In this document: positions 1 through 11,870 of the stretch, piece by piece
How the letters are laid out: every line of letters begins with the position of its first letter
How positions within the stretch are numbered: position 1 is the first letter of the stretch
Source of the DNA: Abelmoschus esculentus
Taxonomy: Eukaryota > Streptophyta > Magnoliopsida > Malvales > Malvaceae
DNA: 64,000 nucleotides
Reading direction: 5' to 3'
NCBI GenBank assembly: GCA_035048815.1
Contig: JAUCBN010000011.1
Location: 20,848,001 to 20,912,000, forward strand
Notes under the pieces: generated by a model
Seen by the model: only the letters and a program-made list of their open reading frames with translations
Database searches by the model: none
Told to the model about the DNA's origin: nothing
Program-made: the position numbers and the translations under genes

Positions 1-925
1 GGGAAGTCAACTCATCACAGTCCTTTGTCTCGAGGATACTGATAGAGCAAACAACAATACCCCAAATTACTCAGCATAGTCATGATTTGAAAATATTACC
101 ATCACTCATAAAGCTAAGGCTTTAGTGGAGTACCCTAGGATTGCCACACTCTTATTCGGATATGCCTATTACCAGGATTTGAACATAGGAATGCTTTTCA
201 ATGTAAATTTCCTCATCTTATTTCATTTTACTTCATTTCATTTCGAGTCTCTATCTCTTTTTTTTACCATGTCATTGTTTCTATCTATCTCTTTTAATGA
301 TTTCTTGATGTTTGACTTTATGTTATGCGTCATCTCATTTGAGAAAGTCTTGAGAAGGTCTTCAGGGAATATAGGATTCAAGGTCAACTCCTGATTCAAG
401 GATCTTGAATAACAAGTACTTGAGAAGGAATTCTCCTAAAATCGGGAGTTGCCCATTGTCTATTTGCTCATATTGTTCCTCTATTGGCCTTAGTAAACTA
501 GCAGAGACTTTCATTTGTAATATCCCCGTAACATTCAGTCTCTCCTAAATATACAAAACCTTATAGTCGGTTTTTGAGTTTGGAGCAAAGATGCTACCAC
601 ATTTAAAATTTCATGGACCAAGTGTGTAATGATGTGTACATGTATGTTCAAAAATGTTTGTTAAGCGTACATAGGAAAGCATTGGTAACTCCTAAAAATA
701 AATGAATGTTTAAAGAATTAAAGAATATAAAATCGTTTGATGGAAAAGCATCATTTAAAAGATATGCCCTTACAAAATGCCCTTACTACTTTTTGGGCTC
801 AAAGTAGTGGATTGAACTTTATTTCACAAAAGATTAAATACTGAAATTAGAGAGTCAGAACCTCTCACAACCAAAATTCATCTCGATCGATCTTTAATCC
901 CCAAATCATAACCTCGATCAAGTCT
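1..925. other. Unassigned sequence beside Tat/Ogre-like gag
   Basis: Downstream (on the minus strand) of the gag remnant ending at 926. I see no recognisable protease, reverse transcriptase or other domain on either strand. The longest open frame (125-394, plus) is Phe/Leu/Ser-rich and looks like chance. It may be the remainder of the same decayed element or another one cut by the window edge. Confidence 0.4.
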
Positions 926-2278
926 CTATTCTTCATACTTCAAAACACCCGTATCAATTAAATTCTGCACAAGCTTCTTGAAGTAATGACAATTCTCAAT
1001 AGAATGACCTAGAATGTCTCCATGATACTCACAATGTGCAACAACGTTGTACCATGCAGGGAATAGAGGCTCGAGGGGTGTAAGGATATAATGTCGTACA
1101 AGACCTGTCTCGTATAGTTGAGAATAGAGCTCGCTGTATGAAACTGGAAGGGGAGTGAAGGTTGCTCCGTCCTGCCCCCTTCTAGAGCTTTCTTATCCTT
1201 TTTGCATTCTCCCGGTCGTAGGGTAATTGAAGGTCCCAGTAGCATTCACTTCACCTTCATTCTTTTTATTGTACTCTTGGGGCTTGTCATCATTGTTGAT
1301 CCTCCCACTCTTGAGGGCTATCTCTAGAGATTCACCGATTCTGATGAGATTGACAAAATTCTGGGTAGTATGATTGATGAGACGATCATACAAAGCTCCT
1401 TTCAACGAATTAATGAATATCGGTATGGTCTCATTTTCGGGGATAGATGGTTGAATCTGGGCGGCCACCTCCCTCCATCGTTGAGCGTATTGACGCAGGC
1501 TCTCATTGGACCTTTATCCCAAACTTTCAAGCATGATGCGGCTGGGTACCATGTCTGTTACATGTTTGTACTGTTGTAAAAAAGCTTTGGATAAGTCTTT
1601 CCAGGACCTGATGTTCTCGCGACTAAGCCAAGCGTACCATCGGATTGCAGATCCAGTTAGACTATCCTGAAAGTAATGTATCAAAATCTTCTCATCTTTG
1701 ATGAAAGCAACCATCTTACGACAGTATATTGTGAGGTGTGCGAAAGGGCACGGTGTTCCATCATACTTATTGAATTCTGGACTTTTGAATTTTGGGGGTA
1801 AGACCAAATCGGATGCCAAACTTAGCTCACTAGCATCGTTCCATGTCCCTTTTTTAGTCTGAATGGTCTTGAACCTTTCTTCCATCAAGCGAAACTTCAA
1901 TTCTCACTTCTCTTCAACACTATGTCTGATCTTCTCGATCAGATTTAGATCGGGGATCTTTTCCTCACAAAGCCTTTCAACATCTATAGGCTGGCTCCCG
2001 AGAACCTGAACTGGTTGGTTAGCGGATACTCTGGCAGGGTTTACATCATATAGTGCGACGGATTCAACCATATGATGAGAGGTATCTCCATTTGGCTCAG
2101 AGGTCTCTTCATTTCTCACTTTTTCTTTCCCATGATTCTTGCCTAGTAGTGCCGTAAGCTCGGATAAAATGGATTCTTGAGACTGAGCAATCTGTGCACT
2201 GATACTCTATTCAATATCCCCAAGACGATCCTCTAAGTGTTTCTGACCTCTTTCCAGATTGGTCACACGGTCTTCCAT
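926..2278 (-). pseudogene. Gag of Tat/Ogre-like retrotransposon, nonsense-riddled
   Basis: Structural capsid polyprotein that would assemble the virus-like particle. The start is ATG at 2278-2276, followed by a charged coiled-coil-like N-terminus. The capsid core lies at 1516-1900 and has the pattern typical of this lineage: PPKFKSPEF near its start, a CRKM segment, YFQDSLTG and a tryptophan-containing WYAWL. The C-terminal part (926-1200) holds a CEYH...GHSIENC motif like the usual C-terminal gag module. One reading frame runs throughout and is broken by in-frame stops at 2207-2209, 1904-1906, 1514-1516 and 1193-1195. It ends at TAG 926-928. I saw no frameshift, so decay is by point mutation. 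Clearly nonfunctional. Confidence 0.75.
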
Positions 2279-3899
2279 TCTTTTCTTTCGGTAGTATATG
2301 AAATTATAATGCGGTGTGGCCAGTGTTTTAAAATGCACTGTCATAATTTGCACATAGTTAGATAATATCAAAATGGTTAAATGCATGTATGATGCATATG
2401 CGTATGCAAATAATGCAAAATGTATACAGGTTAAAGGTATTGACCCCTGTTGGTAATCACCCTACTGGATTACTTTCACGGGAAATAGAAGGTCCATTAT
2501 AAAATTAGGAGAAACTAATCTTATACACAAGTACTAGCCCTAATTCCTATTCCCTATGGCTCTAAGTTGCTTGCTTGACATAGAAATCTCTGTTGCATCA
2601 TGTGTTTCAGTCTCCTCGGTTGACCTGGTCATATTTCTGATCATCCTTCTGAATCTCTATCTCGAGATTTGTCTAACAATGGTCTTGGTCAAAACCTGAA
2701 CAACCTTATAGTGTCGGTGTACCTAGTTATGGCTTCTTCTCACTGATGCTCCTTCCAAAGTTCTAAATAATCTTTGATAATCCTGAATGATGATCTCGAT
2801 CCTTGTAAAATAGGTCGGTAAGGTACTGATCTCTTGTTCTTGTTCTTGTAGTCTGATAAAAACTGTTTCTTCATTGACGCCCTTGGAAATTCAATTCATT
2901 ACCTTATCAAACCGACGTTCGATATCTGACTCTAACTCAAACCCTGGATGGAGAATGGTACCGGTTTTGCACCTTCGACCAACCCTTACATTGTTAGGCT
3001 CTTTGAGGTTTTCTTTTACATATGTTCTTGGTGTTCTATATTTGATTCTAGCTCGACCTTTATATGGTGTGATGATATCGGTTCTATGTCTCTGATAAGC
3101 AATTTATCCAACTTTGGTTTCTGTTACATCCTTCACGTTGGCTTGGAATCTCAAACTGACATTCTGATGTAGACTCGAATAAAGGCATGATCATTACCTG
3201 GTGTTAATGTCCGGTAGACTGTTGTCTCAGGATCTTCGGTCGTCCTTTAACAGGAGTAAGGGGTCTGATTGATTGTGATAGAAACTCATTCTTTAATCGG
3301 TTTCTAACACTAGGGTTGAGGTTTTTAGATACCTCTTTTCCATGGTGAAAGTTTTCTATGTAAGATGAACCACTCGAATCAATACCTCCTAGTGCAATGC
3401 AAAAATGTGATGATGCATGCAAAAGGAAAATGAAAACATAAAAATACAAAGTTAGTACCGAGTAAAATAATAAACGCAAAAATAAATTCAGAAAAATAAA
3501 TTTGCATAACAGTAAACAGAGAAAGACAACCCTAGATATCTCGTCTAGTTCACTTAGGGTATCCGCATGGTTCTAATGGGGTGGGTAATCTAGTTCTCTA
3601 TATACAGTGTTGGTGCTAAAGGGGACCCAAATTGTCCAAGCTATCCTCTTCTAAGAGTAGCAAGGCCCCCGATCATCACCCATTATAAGCTCATCTTGAC
3701 CGGGTTCAATTTAGGGGGACCCGTTCGCTTATGCCCATACGAAGGAACGATATCCTCACGAAAGCATAAGGTAGTGGAGCCCCGAAGGTACTTCGGCTAG
3801 GGCCCATACAAGAGAACGATATCTCCGCGAAAGCATTAGCCTTTTCCCCCCACTTAGAAGGACGAGTTTAGATGTCAATTTTAAATGCGAAAAAACAAA
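2279..3899 (-). other. Leader region of the Tat/Ogre-like element
   Basis: About 1.6 kb between the gag start and the LTR-like segment. Long leaders, sometimes with an extra ORF, are known for Ogre elements. Here no open frame has a recognisable product; the ORFs at 2874-3172 and 3204-3479 are short and unlike known domains. At 3690-3850 two similar stretches repeat (cccatac...gaacgatatc...cgaaagcat), about 80 bp apart. Confidence 0.4.
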
Positions 3900-4163
3900 A
3901 GCGCAAACTCAATTATAACTAATTTGGTAAACCGGACACTATAAAACCAGAGATTTTAAAAATTGGGGTTTAGGAGTCGGTTACGGATGGGAAAGGATTA
4001 GCACCCCCACACCGCCCAAAAATTGGTACTTCAATAATTACCGCTTCATTAATATTAAATTTTCTGGGCTAATTTAACAATCGAATTAATTTTTAATTAA
4101 ATGTACGCATTTATTTTAAAGCATCTAAACCCGAAGGTAAGTGTCCGAACCACCACCACTACA
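3900..4163 (-). repeat. LTR-like fragment of Tat/Ogre type
   Basis: Carries motifs shared with the interior of the solo LTR at 26274-28686 (agtcggtta, ttagcaccc, cgcttcattaat, accaccactac). The outer edge at 4163 falls inside the homologous region, not at an LTR end. This is therefore probably a truncation point. Annexin homology begins 29 bp away at 4192. Confidence 0.5.
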
Positions 4164-4191
4164 CTCCAAAATTTTAAAATTTTGATAAAAA

Positions 4192-4867
4192 ATGAGTGAT
4201 TACACCATGGTTCTGTTTACATTGGACCCTGCAGGCCGTGATGCATATCTGGCTAATGAATCCACCAAGAGATTCAAATCAAGCAATGAGGTTATCTTGG
4301 AAATAGCATGCACTAGGTCTTCACATGAGCTGTTCAATGTGAGGAAGGCACACCATGCTCGATACAAGAAATCACTTGAAGAAGATGTTGCACAACATAC
4401 CAAGGGAGACTTCCACAAGGTTTGGTCTTAAATTTCTTGGCCATGTCTACAATTCTTTCACATGTTCATCGATTACACGCTTGTCGCAGCTTTTGGTCCC
4501 ACTTGTTAGCGCGTTTCGTTACGAGGGAGACGAGGTGAACATGACATTAGCAAAGTCGGAGGCGAAGATACTTCACGATAAGATCTCGGATAAGGAATAC
4601 AGTGATGATGAGGTCATTAAGAACGTGACAACAAGGAGTAAGGCACAGCTAAATGCCACTCTGAATCACTACAATACTTCCTTTGAGAATTTCTTCAACA
4701 AGGTACTTGCAAGTTGCAAGTTACAAGTTGCAAAGTACAAACATATACAATGTTTTAATTCGAACCTATAACGAAGTATTGGTTTTCAGGACTTGAAGGC
4801 CGATGCGGACGACGAATTCCTCAAATTGCTGAGATCTGCAATCAAGTGCTTGACTGTCCCTGAGAAA
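4192..4867 (+). pseudogene. Annexin gene, 5'-truncated part before copia insertion
   Basis: Annexins are Ca2+-dependent phospholipid-binding proteins of the cytosol and membranes. Three exons can be read with phase-0 junctions and GT/AG introns: 4192-4419 (76 codons, with TLDPAGRDAYLANES and ACTRSSHELFNVRKA), 4490-4702 (71 codons, with SAFRYEGDEVNMTLAK), and the start of the last exon, 4790-4867 (26 codons, ending CLTVPEK). Introns are 4420-4489 and 4703-4789. This matches annexin repeats 2 (part) to early 4 of the plant D1-like type. Repeat 1 and the start codon are missing; homology stops at 4192, next to retroelement sequence. The exon is cut after codon 4865-4867 by the copia element and resumes at 11005. 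The exons themselves carry no stop, so the damage is structural and perhaps recent. Confidence 0.85.
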
Positions 4868-5126
4868 TGTTAGATTTTTTACTCATAAACTCAGTAGCTT
4901 AATGAAGAGAGACGGTACTCTCAATTTTATTGATTTTGCTGTAATATCTTCAATAGAAGACCAGCCTATTTATACATGATTTTAGAGTCAGTTTAGAGTC
5001 AGTTATCATAACAGTATCTAACAAATACATTCTAACTGTTATTTACCAGCTCTAACTGACTGAGAACAATGATGTAGTACAACCATTCCTAACTACACTC
5101 ATTGATTAATCTGTTCTACACTAACA
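4868..5126 (-). repeat. 3' LTR of copia element in annexin
   Basis: 259 bp, TGTTAG...CTAACA, immediately after AGAAA (4863-4867). It is nearly identical to 10741-10999. It contains a ctatttata motif (4968-4976) and a tandem agagtcagtttagagtcagtta repeat of short units. Confidence 0.93.
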
Positions 5127-5138
5127 TTCCCCTAGCAA
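5127..5138 (-). other. Polypurine tract of copia element
   Basis: On the minus strand TTGCTAGGGGAA abuts the 3' LTR. This is the expected place for plus-strand DNA priming. Confidence 0.65.
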
Positions 5139-5262
5139 ATCTCGAGTTGTTGAATTCGTTCCTTCTAACCTGCAAAGACAGAACAATAACCAAGAAAAAA
5201 ACAACAATAACAAAAAAAAACTAACAACCAAACAATAACCAAAGCAGCAACCAAAATTAAAC

Positions 5263-8200
5263 TCATAAAGAAGACATGGATACGACAGACAATTTTGCCC
5301 GATATCTATGGAATGCAGGAGCTGATAAAGGCTTTGTCATAACATCTGCAACTTGTTCGAAAGCAGGAACTTCGTTGACTTCTAGCTGACCAGCTGTCAC
5401 CTTCTCCCGAACAAAATACAAGTCCAATTCTACATGCTTGAACTTGGAATGTAGGACTGGATTAGCTGATAAAGCTACTGCACTTGAATTGTCACACCAC
5501 AAAACAGGCTTTTTATCTTCATTGATCCCTATTTCTTGTAACAAGGATTCAAGCCAAATAATTTCAGTAGTAGCACAAGCTACACTTCTATATTCAGCCT
5601 CAGCAGTAGATCGAGAGACAACTGATTGTTTCTTAGAACCCCAAGAGACAAGATTATTTCCTAAATAGATGCAAAAACCTGTCGTAGAACGTCGATCATC
5701 ACTATCAGCTCTCCAATTTGCATCAGCATATCCTTCAATAGATAAGAAAGGTGAAGGAACAAACTTGATTCCAAAATCTAATGTTCCACTAAGATATCTC
5801 AATATTCTCTTGACTAGCTGAAAATGAGTATCCAAGGGATTCTACATGTATTGACATGCCTTGTTTACAGCAAAAGAGATTTCAGGTTGAGTAATAACTA
5901 CATATTGTAAGGCCCCTACCAAGCTCCTATATTCTGTAACATTATCAATTGGATCCCCTTTAGTACTAGATAGCCGACAATTAGTCACCATAGGAGTGGG
6001 AAGTTCCTTGGCATGATCCAATCCACTCTTCTTTAAAAGTTCAACAATATATTTTCTCTGACAAAGAAACACCACATCTGATTTGTAGAGAACTTCAATG
6101 CCTAAGAAGTAATGTAATCTACCAAGATCCTTTAATGAGAATGCTTGATTTAATCTATCAATAACTTGTTGCACGTAATCTGCATCATTGCCTGTTAGAA
6201 TAATGTCATCAACATAAACTAACACATAGACAACCAGTTTTTCAATTCCCTTAACAAACAATGAGGCATCAGACTTGGTTACCATAAAACCTGTTGATAA
6301 AAGATAACCCTTTAGTTTATCAAACCAGGCTCGAGGAGCCTGCTTCAATCCATAAATTGCCTTATTGAGTTTACACACCAATTGTTGCTCTTTTCCTCCT
6401 ATCTCGTAACCTGGTGGTTGAGTCATGTAAACTTCTTCAGTGAGATCTCCATTTAAAAAGGCATTGTTGATATCTATTTGTTTTAAGCTCCATCCTCTTG
6501 ACACAGCAAGAGAAATAATAGTCCTTACGATTACTAGTTTTACAACTGGACTAAATACTTCATGAAAATCAATCCCTGCTTCTTGAAGAAAATCTTTTGC
6601 TACTAACATTGCCTTGTAACGTTCAATGGACCCATCAACATTACGTTTAAGTTTGAAAATCCACTTACAACTCACAGCTTTCCTGTTTAAGGGCAAAGGC
6701 ACAAGTGACCAAGTATTGTTGTTGATCAATGCATCATACTCTTTTTGAGCAGCAGCCTTCCAATTTTCATCCTTTAGAGCTTCTCTAATTGTGGTAGGTT
6801 CATTTACTTCTAAAGAGCTGCATGCTACATGATAAATTTTGGGTTTCTTAATTCCATTTTTACTCCTGGTAACCATAGGATGAAAATTTCCTTCAGGCCT
6901 AATGTTGGATGATCTTGTTGTCACATTTTGAACCTGATCAATAGCTGTAGAAACCTCTTCTGTGACAGGTTCATTTCCAAAACCTTCATTTTGTAATGAA
7001 TTGTGTGTATTACCACTAGATAGTAACCTTGTGTGATCACGTGAGTTAGGAGTACTCATAGCATTTTCTATAGTTCTAACATTAGAAAAATAAGGAGAGA
7101 CATTAGAAACACCAACCCTATCGATAGCATCTTGAGAGTGCAAATTCAGTAACTCATCGTTGGAATCTTCATTTATCTGAGAATGATCACAACCAACAGG
7201 AGAGGAAGAAATTGCAGTTGTACCTAAAGCATCTTCAACAGGATCGGATATGATAGGAGCATCTCTAGAGTGCAAATCCAGTAACTCATTACTGGTGCTG
7301 GAATTTTCATTTGTTGAAAGTTGATTATGACTATTAGAAGGAAAAGAACCTACAGCTATATTTGAATAACCTTGAGGTTGAACAATTTGAGCAGAAGCAG
7401 ATTGCACTGGAGTAGTTCTCTGTAGTGAAGGTGAACATTCAGTAGGAGGCACATTTTGCAAAATAGAAGCAACATCCTTGTGTCCTGTATGTGTGCTCAT
7501 AATAGGTAAAACAGTAGTATGAAACAAAGATACATCACCGGAAATTTTAGAATTATTTGATACTATAGAAAATGGAAAGCAATCTTCATCAAATGTCACG
7601 TGTCGAGAGATAAAAATCCTGCCATTTGCATCAAGACACTTGTACCCTTTGTGTTGTGAGCTGAAGACTAAAAAGATGCATTGTCTGGTCTTAAAATCCA
7701 GTTTGTGAGAATTAAACGGCCTAAGAAAAGGAAAGCATGCACAACCAAATATCCTGAGACTTGAATAATCTGGTATTTTTCTATACAATACCTCATAAGG
7801 AGATTGTCCTTGTAACAGCTCTGTAGGTAGTCTATTTATCAAAAAAACTGCAGCAACAAATGCATGACTCCAGTACTTTAACGACATGGATGATTGAGCA
7901 AGCAAAGTCAAACCGGTTTCTACTATATGCTTGTGTTTACGCTCTGCTATTCCATTTTGTTCTGAAGTTTTAGGACACGATATTCTATGTTGAATGCCAT
8001 GTGAAGCTAAACAATCCTTTAAAGCTAAAAATTCACCCCCACCATCAGCTTGTAAAGCTTTTATCTAGCACCCAAACTTAACTTCAACCAATTTATAAAA
8101 CCTTGTAAAACAATCAGCAACTTCAGATTTCTTTTTCAGTAGATACAACCAAGTGTGTCTAGAATAGATGTCAACAAACGAAACATAGTAATTATAACCT

Positions 8201-10248
8201 TCAGAGGCAACATGAGCAGGACCCCAAACATCTAAGACTACTAATTGAAAAGGTGCATCATAAGTAGTGTGAGAACTAGAAAATGGTAGTTTATGAGCTT
8301 TGCCTTTCAAACACGAAACACACACTTCAGAGATTTTATTAGAATCAAAAGGCACATTACACTTTTTCAGAACAACCTTGAGTGTATGATGAGAAGGATG
8401 ACCAAGACGTTTATGCCACAAGCTAGTTACATCATTATTTCTAGTAACACTATAAGCATGATAACTATCTGTAGGTTTAGAGAAACTGGAGGATGAAAGC
8501 TGGTAAAGACCTTCAAGTGTGAGAATCCCCTCCAAGAGTATAGTTTGAGTCTGAGCATCCTTCACACAACACCGATTAGAATGAAATTCAAAGTAAACAT
8601 TATTTTCTCTAGCAAGTTGAGAAACAGATAAGAGATTCTTCTTTACTGCTGGAACATGTAACAAATTTTGAAGATAGAGAGGTTTAGATTGAGCCAACAA
8701 ATAACCATAACCAATTCTACAAATTGGTACACTACTGCCATCTCCCATAAGTAAATGTTGATTACCATTATAAACCGTACCTGAGTTCAAAATATTTCCA
8801 TTATTGGTGATATGATGAGTAGCTCCCGAGTTTGGATACCAAGTTATGTCAACAGACGTTGCTGGATTCGAAGAAGAACTGGCCATAAGGTTTGCTGACA
8901 TGGGTGAAACATCTTGAGCAGAGACAAGAACTGGTTGAGCAAAAGATGCAACAGATTGTGGAACCACTGCTGGTTGAAGAACACCTGGTGCAACATATGA
9001 AAAATAATTTCCAGTTGAAGAAACAAAATTACCATGACAAGGAAAACCTAGGTGCACAAAAAAATGAGGAGCAGAAACTCCCTGTGCTGCTGCAAATTGC
9101 AAAGAAGGTTGTGAAAACATATGATTATAAGCTTGAGCAGGTACAGATTGTGAGATGGTAGTAGGAGCAACATTTCTGGATTGATCATAATGAGAAGAGT
9201 CACTTTGAGAATTGGAAGATACTAATTGTTGACTCATAACAAAAGCTTCTGCATTTTGTCCTTGATAACTAAGATCAAAACTATAATAGCACTTTTGAAC
9301 CACATGACCAAACCTCCCACAAAGTTGACATTGCGGTCAATTATTGAACCTTCCTCGACCTTTACCACGATAATTGTTACCTGTACGTCCTCCTCTAACA
9401 AAATTCTGATCATTCTGAGTATGCATAAAATTTGATTCTGTAACTGTCGATAAAGATGAAGACTTCTCATGAGAAGAAGGGGGCTGTTGAGTCACTAAAT
9501 TTGCCTGAGCTGTTAAAGTTTCAGTAAGAAAATTCAATTGACGAGCCTCACAACCCAAAAGTATGTCAGTTAAAGCATCCAAAGATATAGACTCACGAGA
9601 AGCAATGGCTATGACTAATTCATATTCAGCAGATAAACCAGTCAAAACAACACTAACTTGTTCGGATTCAGAAATAACAATTCCAGATGCACTAAGAGTA
9701 TCACATAGAAGCTTAACCTTAGCAAGAAACTCACTTATGGAAAGATTGTCTTTCTTCTAGGAATGCAACTCATGTCTAAGAGAGAAAATTTTAGCACTAG
9801 AGCGAGTGCCAAACAACCTAGATATCGCATTCTATATGGCTCAAGTAGAGCTTAAACCAGTAAGATGAGGTAGAAATTTTGGATGAATTGTGGATAACAG
9901 CCAAGAAGCAAGAAGTTTATCCTGTTGATAATAGGTAATATATTCTGGATTCTCCATATCTTTACCATCTTTATCAATAACAAATTGATTTGGAAATACA
10001 GTAGTGTCAGACACATAAGACACCAATCCATAACCATCAATAATCAACAAAATTTGATGCTTCCAAAGTATATATGTCGTTTCAGTGAGCTTAACAGTAT
10101 CATGCTTAGGAAAGTGATAGGCAGAAACAACCCGAAAACCAGTTGACTGAGGATTATGATTAGTTGATACAACTGGAGATGACGGTTGAGATCTAGTAGT
10201 GTTATTAGGCTACTGAGGATTCATATTATTAGGCACACCTTGACTCAT
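5263..10248 (-). pseudogene. Copia gag-pol polyprotein, nonsense-mutated
   Basis: One frame from ATG 10248-10246 to the final stop at 5263-5265. Domains in order: gag; CCHC knuckle CQLCGRFGHVVQKC (about 9320); protease near 8830; integrase with GVHH-type zinc region, core DGGGEF (about 8045) and NGIAERKHKH; then RT with YVDD (about 6210) and RNase H with the terminal DVMTKPL segment (about 5320). In-frame stops lie at 10210-10212, 9841-9843, about 9835, about 9758, 9337-9339, 8065-8067 and 5842-5844. There is no frameshift. Several stops fit CAG-to-TAG, CGA-to-TGA or TGG-to-TAG/TGA changes. In the protease motif the catalytic Asp reads Asn (codon 8832-8830, NSGATHH). Nonfunctional. Confidence 0.92.
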
Positions 10249-10726
10249 GATGGAAGAAAACAAAGACTAACAAACTGATCAAAGCTACGGGGAGTGAGGC
10301 ATTCAAACAAACACTTGATGTGCAAGTTGAGACGAGAAGAAAGATCCAAGATAGTGTAACGCCTCAAGAATCTTTGAAACACAAATTCAAGAGGACTCAA
10401 CAATCAGATCCAAAGAACATACAAAACGATCGCTAGTTCAATCTTCAGACTATGAGTCACCACGATGCAAACTTCCTTACGATCTAATATGTTCTTTAGA
10501 AAAAATTAGGATTTGAAGGTGATGCAGAAACCAAACGCAAAAAGCAGAATATAGACAAGCAAGGAAAAGCAGATTGCTTATCTATCTTTTGCAACAATTA
10601 AAGAAAGACAATGCTTATAACCATAGCAGATCCAAGAAGCGAGTATTCTGAATTGCGCGAAAAAAGATTGCTGCGATTACACCAACTATGGATCACCCTT
10701 AGAAGACAAATTCCAACGCAGATCAA

Positions 10727-10740
10727 GGCTCATGATACCA
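10727..10740 (-). other. Primer binding site of copia element
   Basis: On the minus strand TGGTATCATGAGCC directly follows the 5' LTR. It resembles the initiator-methionine tRNA-primed site of copia elements (TGGTATCAGAGC) with one extra base. Confidence 0.75.
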
Positions 10741-10999
10741 TGTTAGATTCTTTACTCATAAACTCAGTAGCTTAATGAAGAGAGATGGTACTCTCAATTT
10801 TATTGATTTTGCTGTAATATCTTCAATAGATGACCAGCCTATTTATACATGATTTTAGAGTCAGTTTAGAGTCAGTTATCATAACAGTATCTAACAGATA
10901 CATTCTAACTGTTATTTACTAGCTCTAACTGACTGAGAACAATGGTGTAGTACAACCATTCCTAACTACACTCATTGATTAATCTGTTCTACACTAACC
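10741..10999 (-). repeat. 5' LTR of copia element in annexin
   Basis: 259 bp, partner of 4868-5126. The terminal base is C where the partner has A. It is followed by AGAAA (11000-11004), after which the annexin exon resumes at 11005. Confidence 0.93.
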
Positions 11000-11004
11000 A
11001 GAAA

Positions 11005-11223
11005 TACTTCGAAAAGGTCATTCGACAAGCCATCAATAAGGTGGGAACAGATGAATGGGCGCTTACTAGAGTTGTGACGACTAGGGCCGAGGTAGACATG
11101 GTACGTATTAAGGAGGAATATGAGCGAAGGAACAGTGTGTCTCTCGAAAAAGCGATTGCCGGAGATACTTCCGGAGACTATGAGAAAATGCTTCTTGCCT
11201 TGATTGGAGCTGGAGACGTCTGA
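11005..11223 (+). pseudogene. Annexin gene, C-terminal part after copia insertion
   Basis: 73 codons including the stop. They continue the last annexin exon in the same frame as 4790-4867 once the copia element and one copy of its 5-bp duplication are ignored. It holds annexin repeat 4: INKVGTDEWALTRVVTTRAE, then RIKEEYERRNS, and the conserved C-terminus ending LIGAGDV with TGA at 11221-11223. The GTDE loop of the type-II Ca2+ site is present. The remaining 3' region (11224 to about 11460) is AT-rich and could be the old 3' UTR. With its 5' exons gone and 6.1 kb inserted, the locus should not make normal annexin. Confidence 0.85.
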
Positions 11224-11466
11224 TCTGAGCTGAGATCTGTTTTTCTATATTCAGTTGTTGGTATGAATATGTATTTAGAATGCATTTCAGGCGTGAGAGT
11301 TATGTTTGATTGTCTGTGTCCTCTTTGTCTGAACATGGCTTGAGTTTGGTGTTTATATCAACTGTTTCTGCGGTTACAACATGTGAGTGACACACAATAT
11401 GTGTTACAATTAAATAAATTATGTCTATAATGATATATAACTTTGAAGTATGGAACATACATATGC

Positions 11467-11870
11467 ATGAGCCTTCTAGTCCAAGTGGTTGAGCACCAGC
11501 GATGTCAACAGAGTGATTGAGCAATCAATATCAAATGGTGGAGATTATATTTTGGAATAGATATTACTTTAATCACTATTAGCCTGTTAAAAAAAAGTAT
11601 GGAACATACATATACATAGGATTTCACTTCTAAAAGAATCTTGTTGAGCACGAACCATCTTATTTCAGTGGTTAAGAAAATGATTGTTGTTTTTAGAGGT
11701 TACGGGTTCGAACACCAATAATTTAGCACATTGATTCAACGATTAATGTCCAATTGTTGAGCACGAACCATCTTATTTCAGTGGTTAAGAAAACAGTTGT
11801 TCTTAGAGGTTACGAGTTCAAGCACCAGTAATGTAACGTATTGATTCAACGATCAATATCTAATGATTGA
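11467..11870 (+). repeat. Tandem tRNA-related, SINE-like repeats
   Basis: Two direct units of about 113 bp (11641-11753 and 11754-11866) start TTGTTGAGCACGAACC. Each contains TTCAGTGGTTAAG, like a tRNA A box, and GGTTCGAACACC or a variant, like a B box. A third, more degenerate copy lies at about 11467-11570 (AGTGGTTGAGCACC...). The motif aagtatggaacatacatat also recurs at about 11446 and 11597. No poly(A) tail or duplication was found, so SINE origin is only suggested. Confidence 0.45.

Larger units (their letters stand above)
926..4163 (-). mobile_element. Truncated Tat/Ogre-like Ty3/gypsy retrotransposon
   Basis: Read on the minus strand the order is an LTR-like segment (about 3900-4163), a long leader (2279-3899) and gag (2278-926). 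No pol follows, so the element is internally deleted or truncated. The plus-strand text at 3930-4163 shares order and short motifs (gagatt..., agtcggtta, ttagcaccc, accgcttcattaat, caccactac) with the interior of the solo LTR at 26274-28686 in the same orientation. That supports one broad lineage. Family assignment rests on gag similarity and these LTR motifs. No LTR pair or target-site duplication was found. The element abuts the truncated annexin gene. Confidence 0.65.
4868..10999 (-). mobile_element. Ty1/copia LTR retrotransposon in annexin exon
   Basis: 6132 bp, minus-strand sense. Two 259-bp LTRs (4868-5126 and 10741-10999) begin TGTTAG. The left ends CTAACA and the right ends CTAACC. 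The AGAAA duplications lie at 4863-4867 and 11000-11004. A methionine-tRNA-type primer site (10727-10740) sits inside the 5' LTR (right side on plus), and a purine tract (5127-5138 on minus) inside the 3' LTR. Gag-pol order gag-PR-IN-RT-RNase H identifies copia. By eye the LTRs differ at about 7 of 259 positions, so the insertion is fairly young. The coding frame carries seven or so stops and the protease active-site Asp is replaced. Confidence 0.95.

Noticed and set aside
125..394. 89-codon plus-strand ORF
   Set aside because: Low-complexity Phe/Leu/Ser composition, no known domain, and no supporting signals.
4355..4771. 138-codon plus ORF reading through annexin introns
   Set aside because: It crosses two clear GT/AG introns; the spliced annexin reading explains the similarity better.
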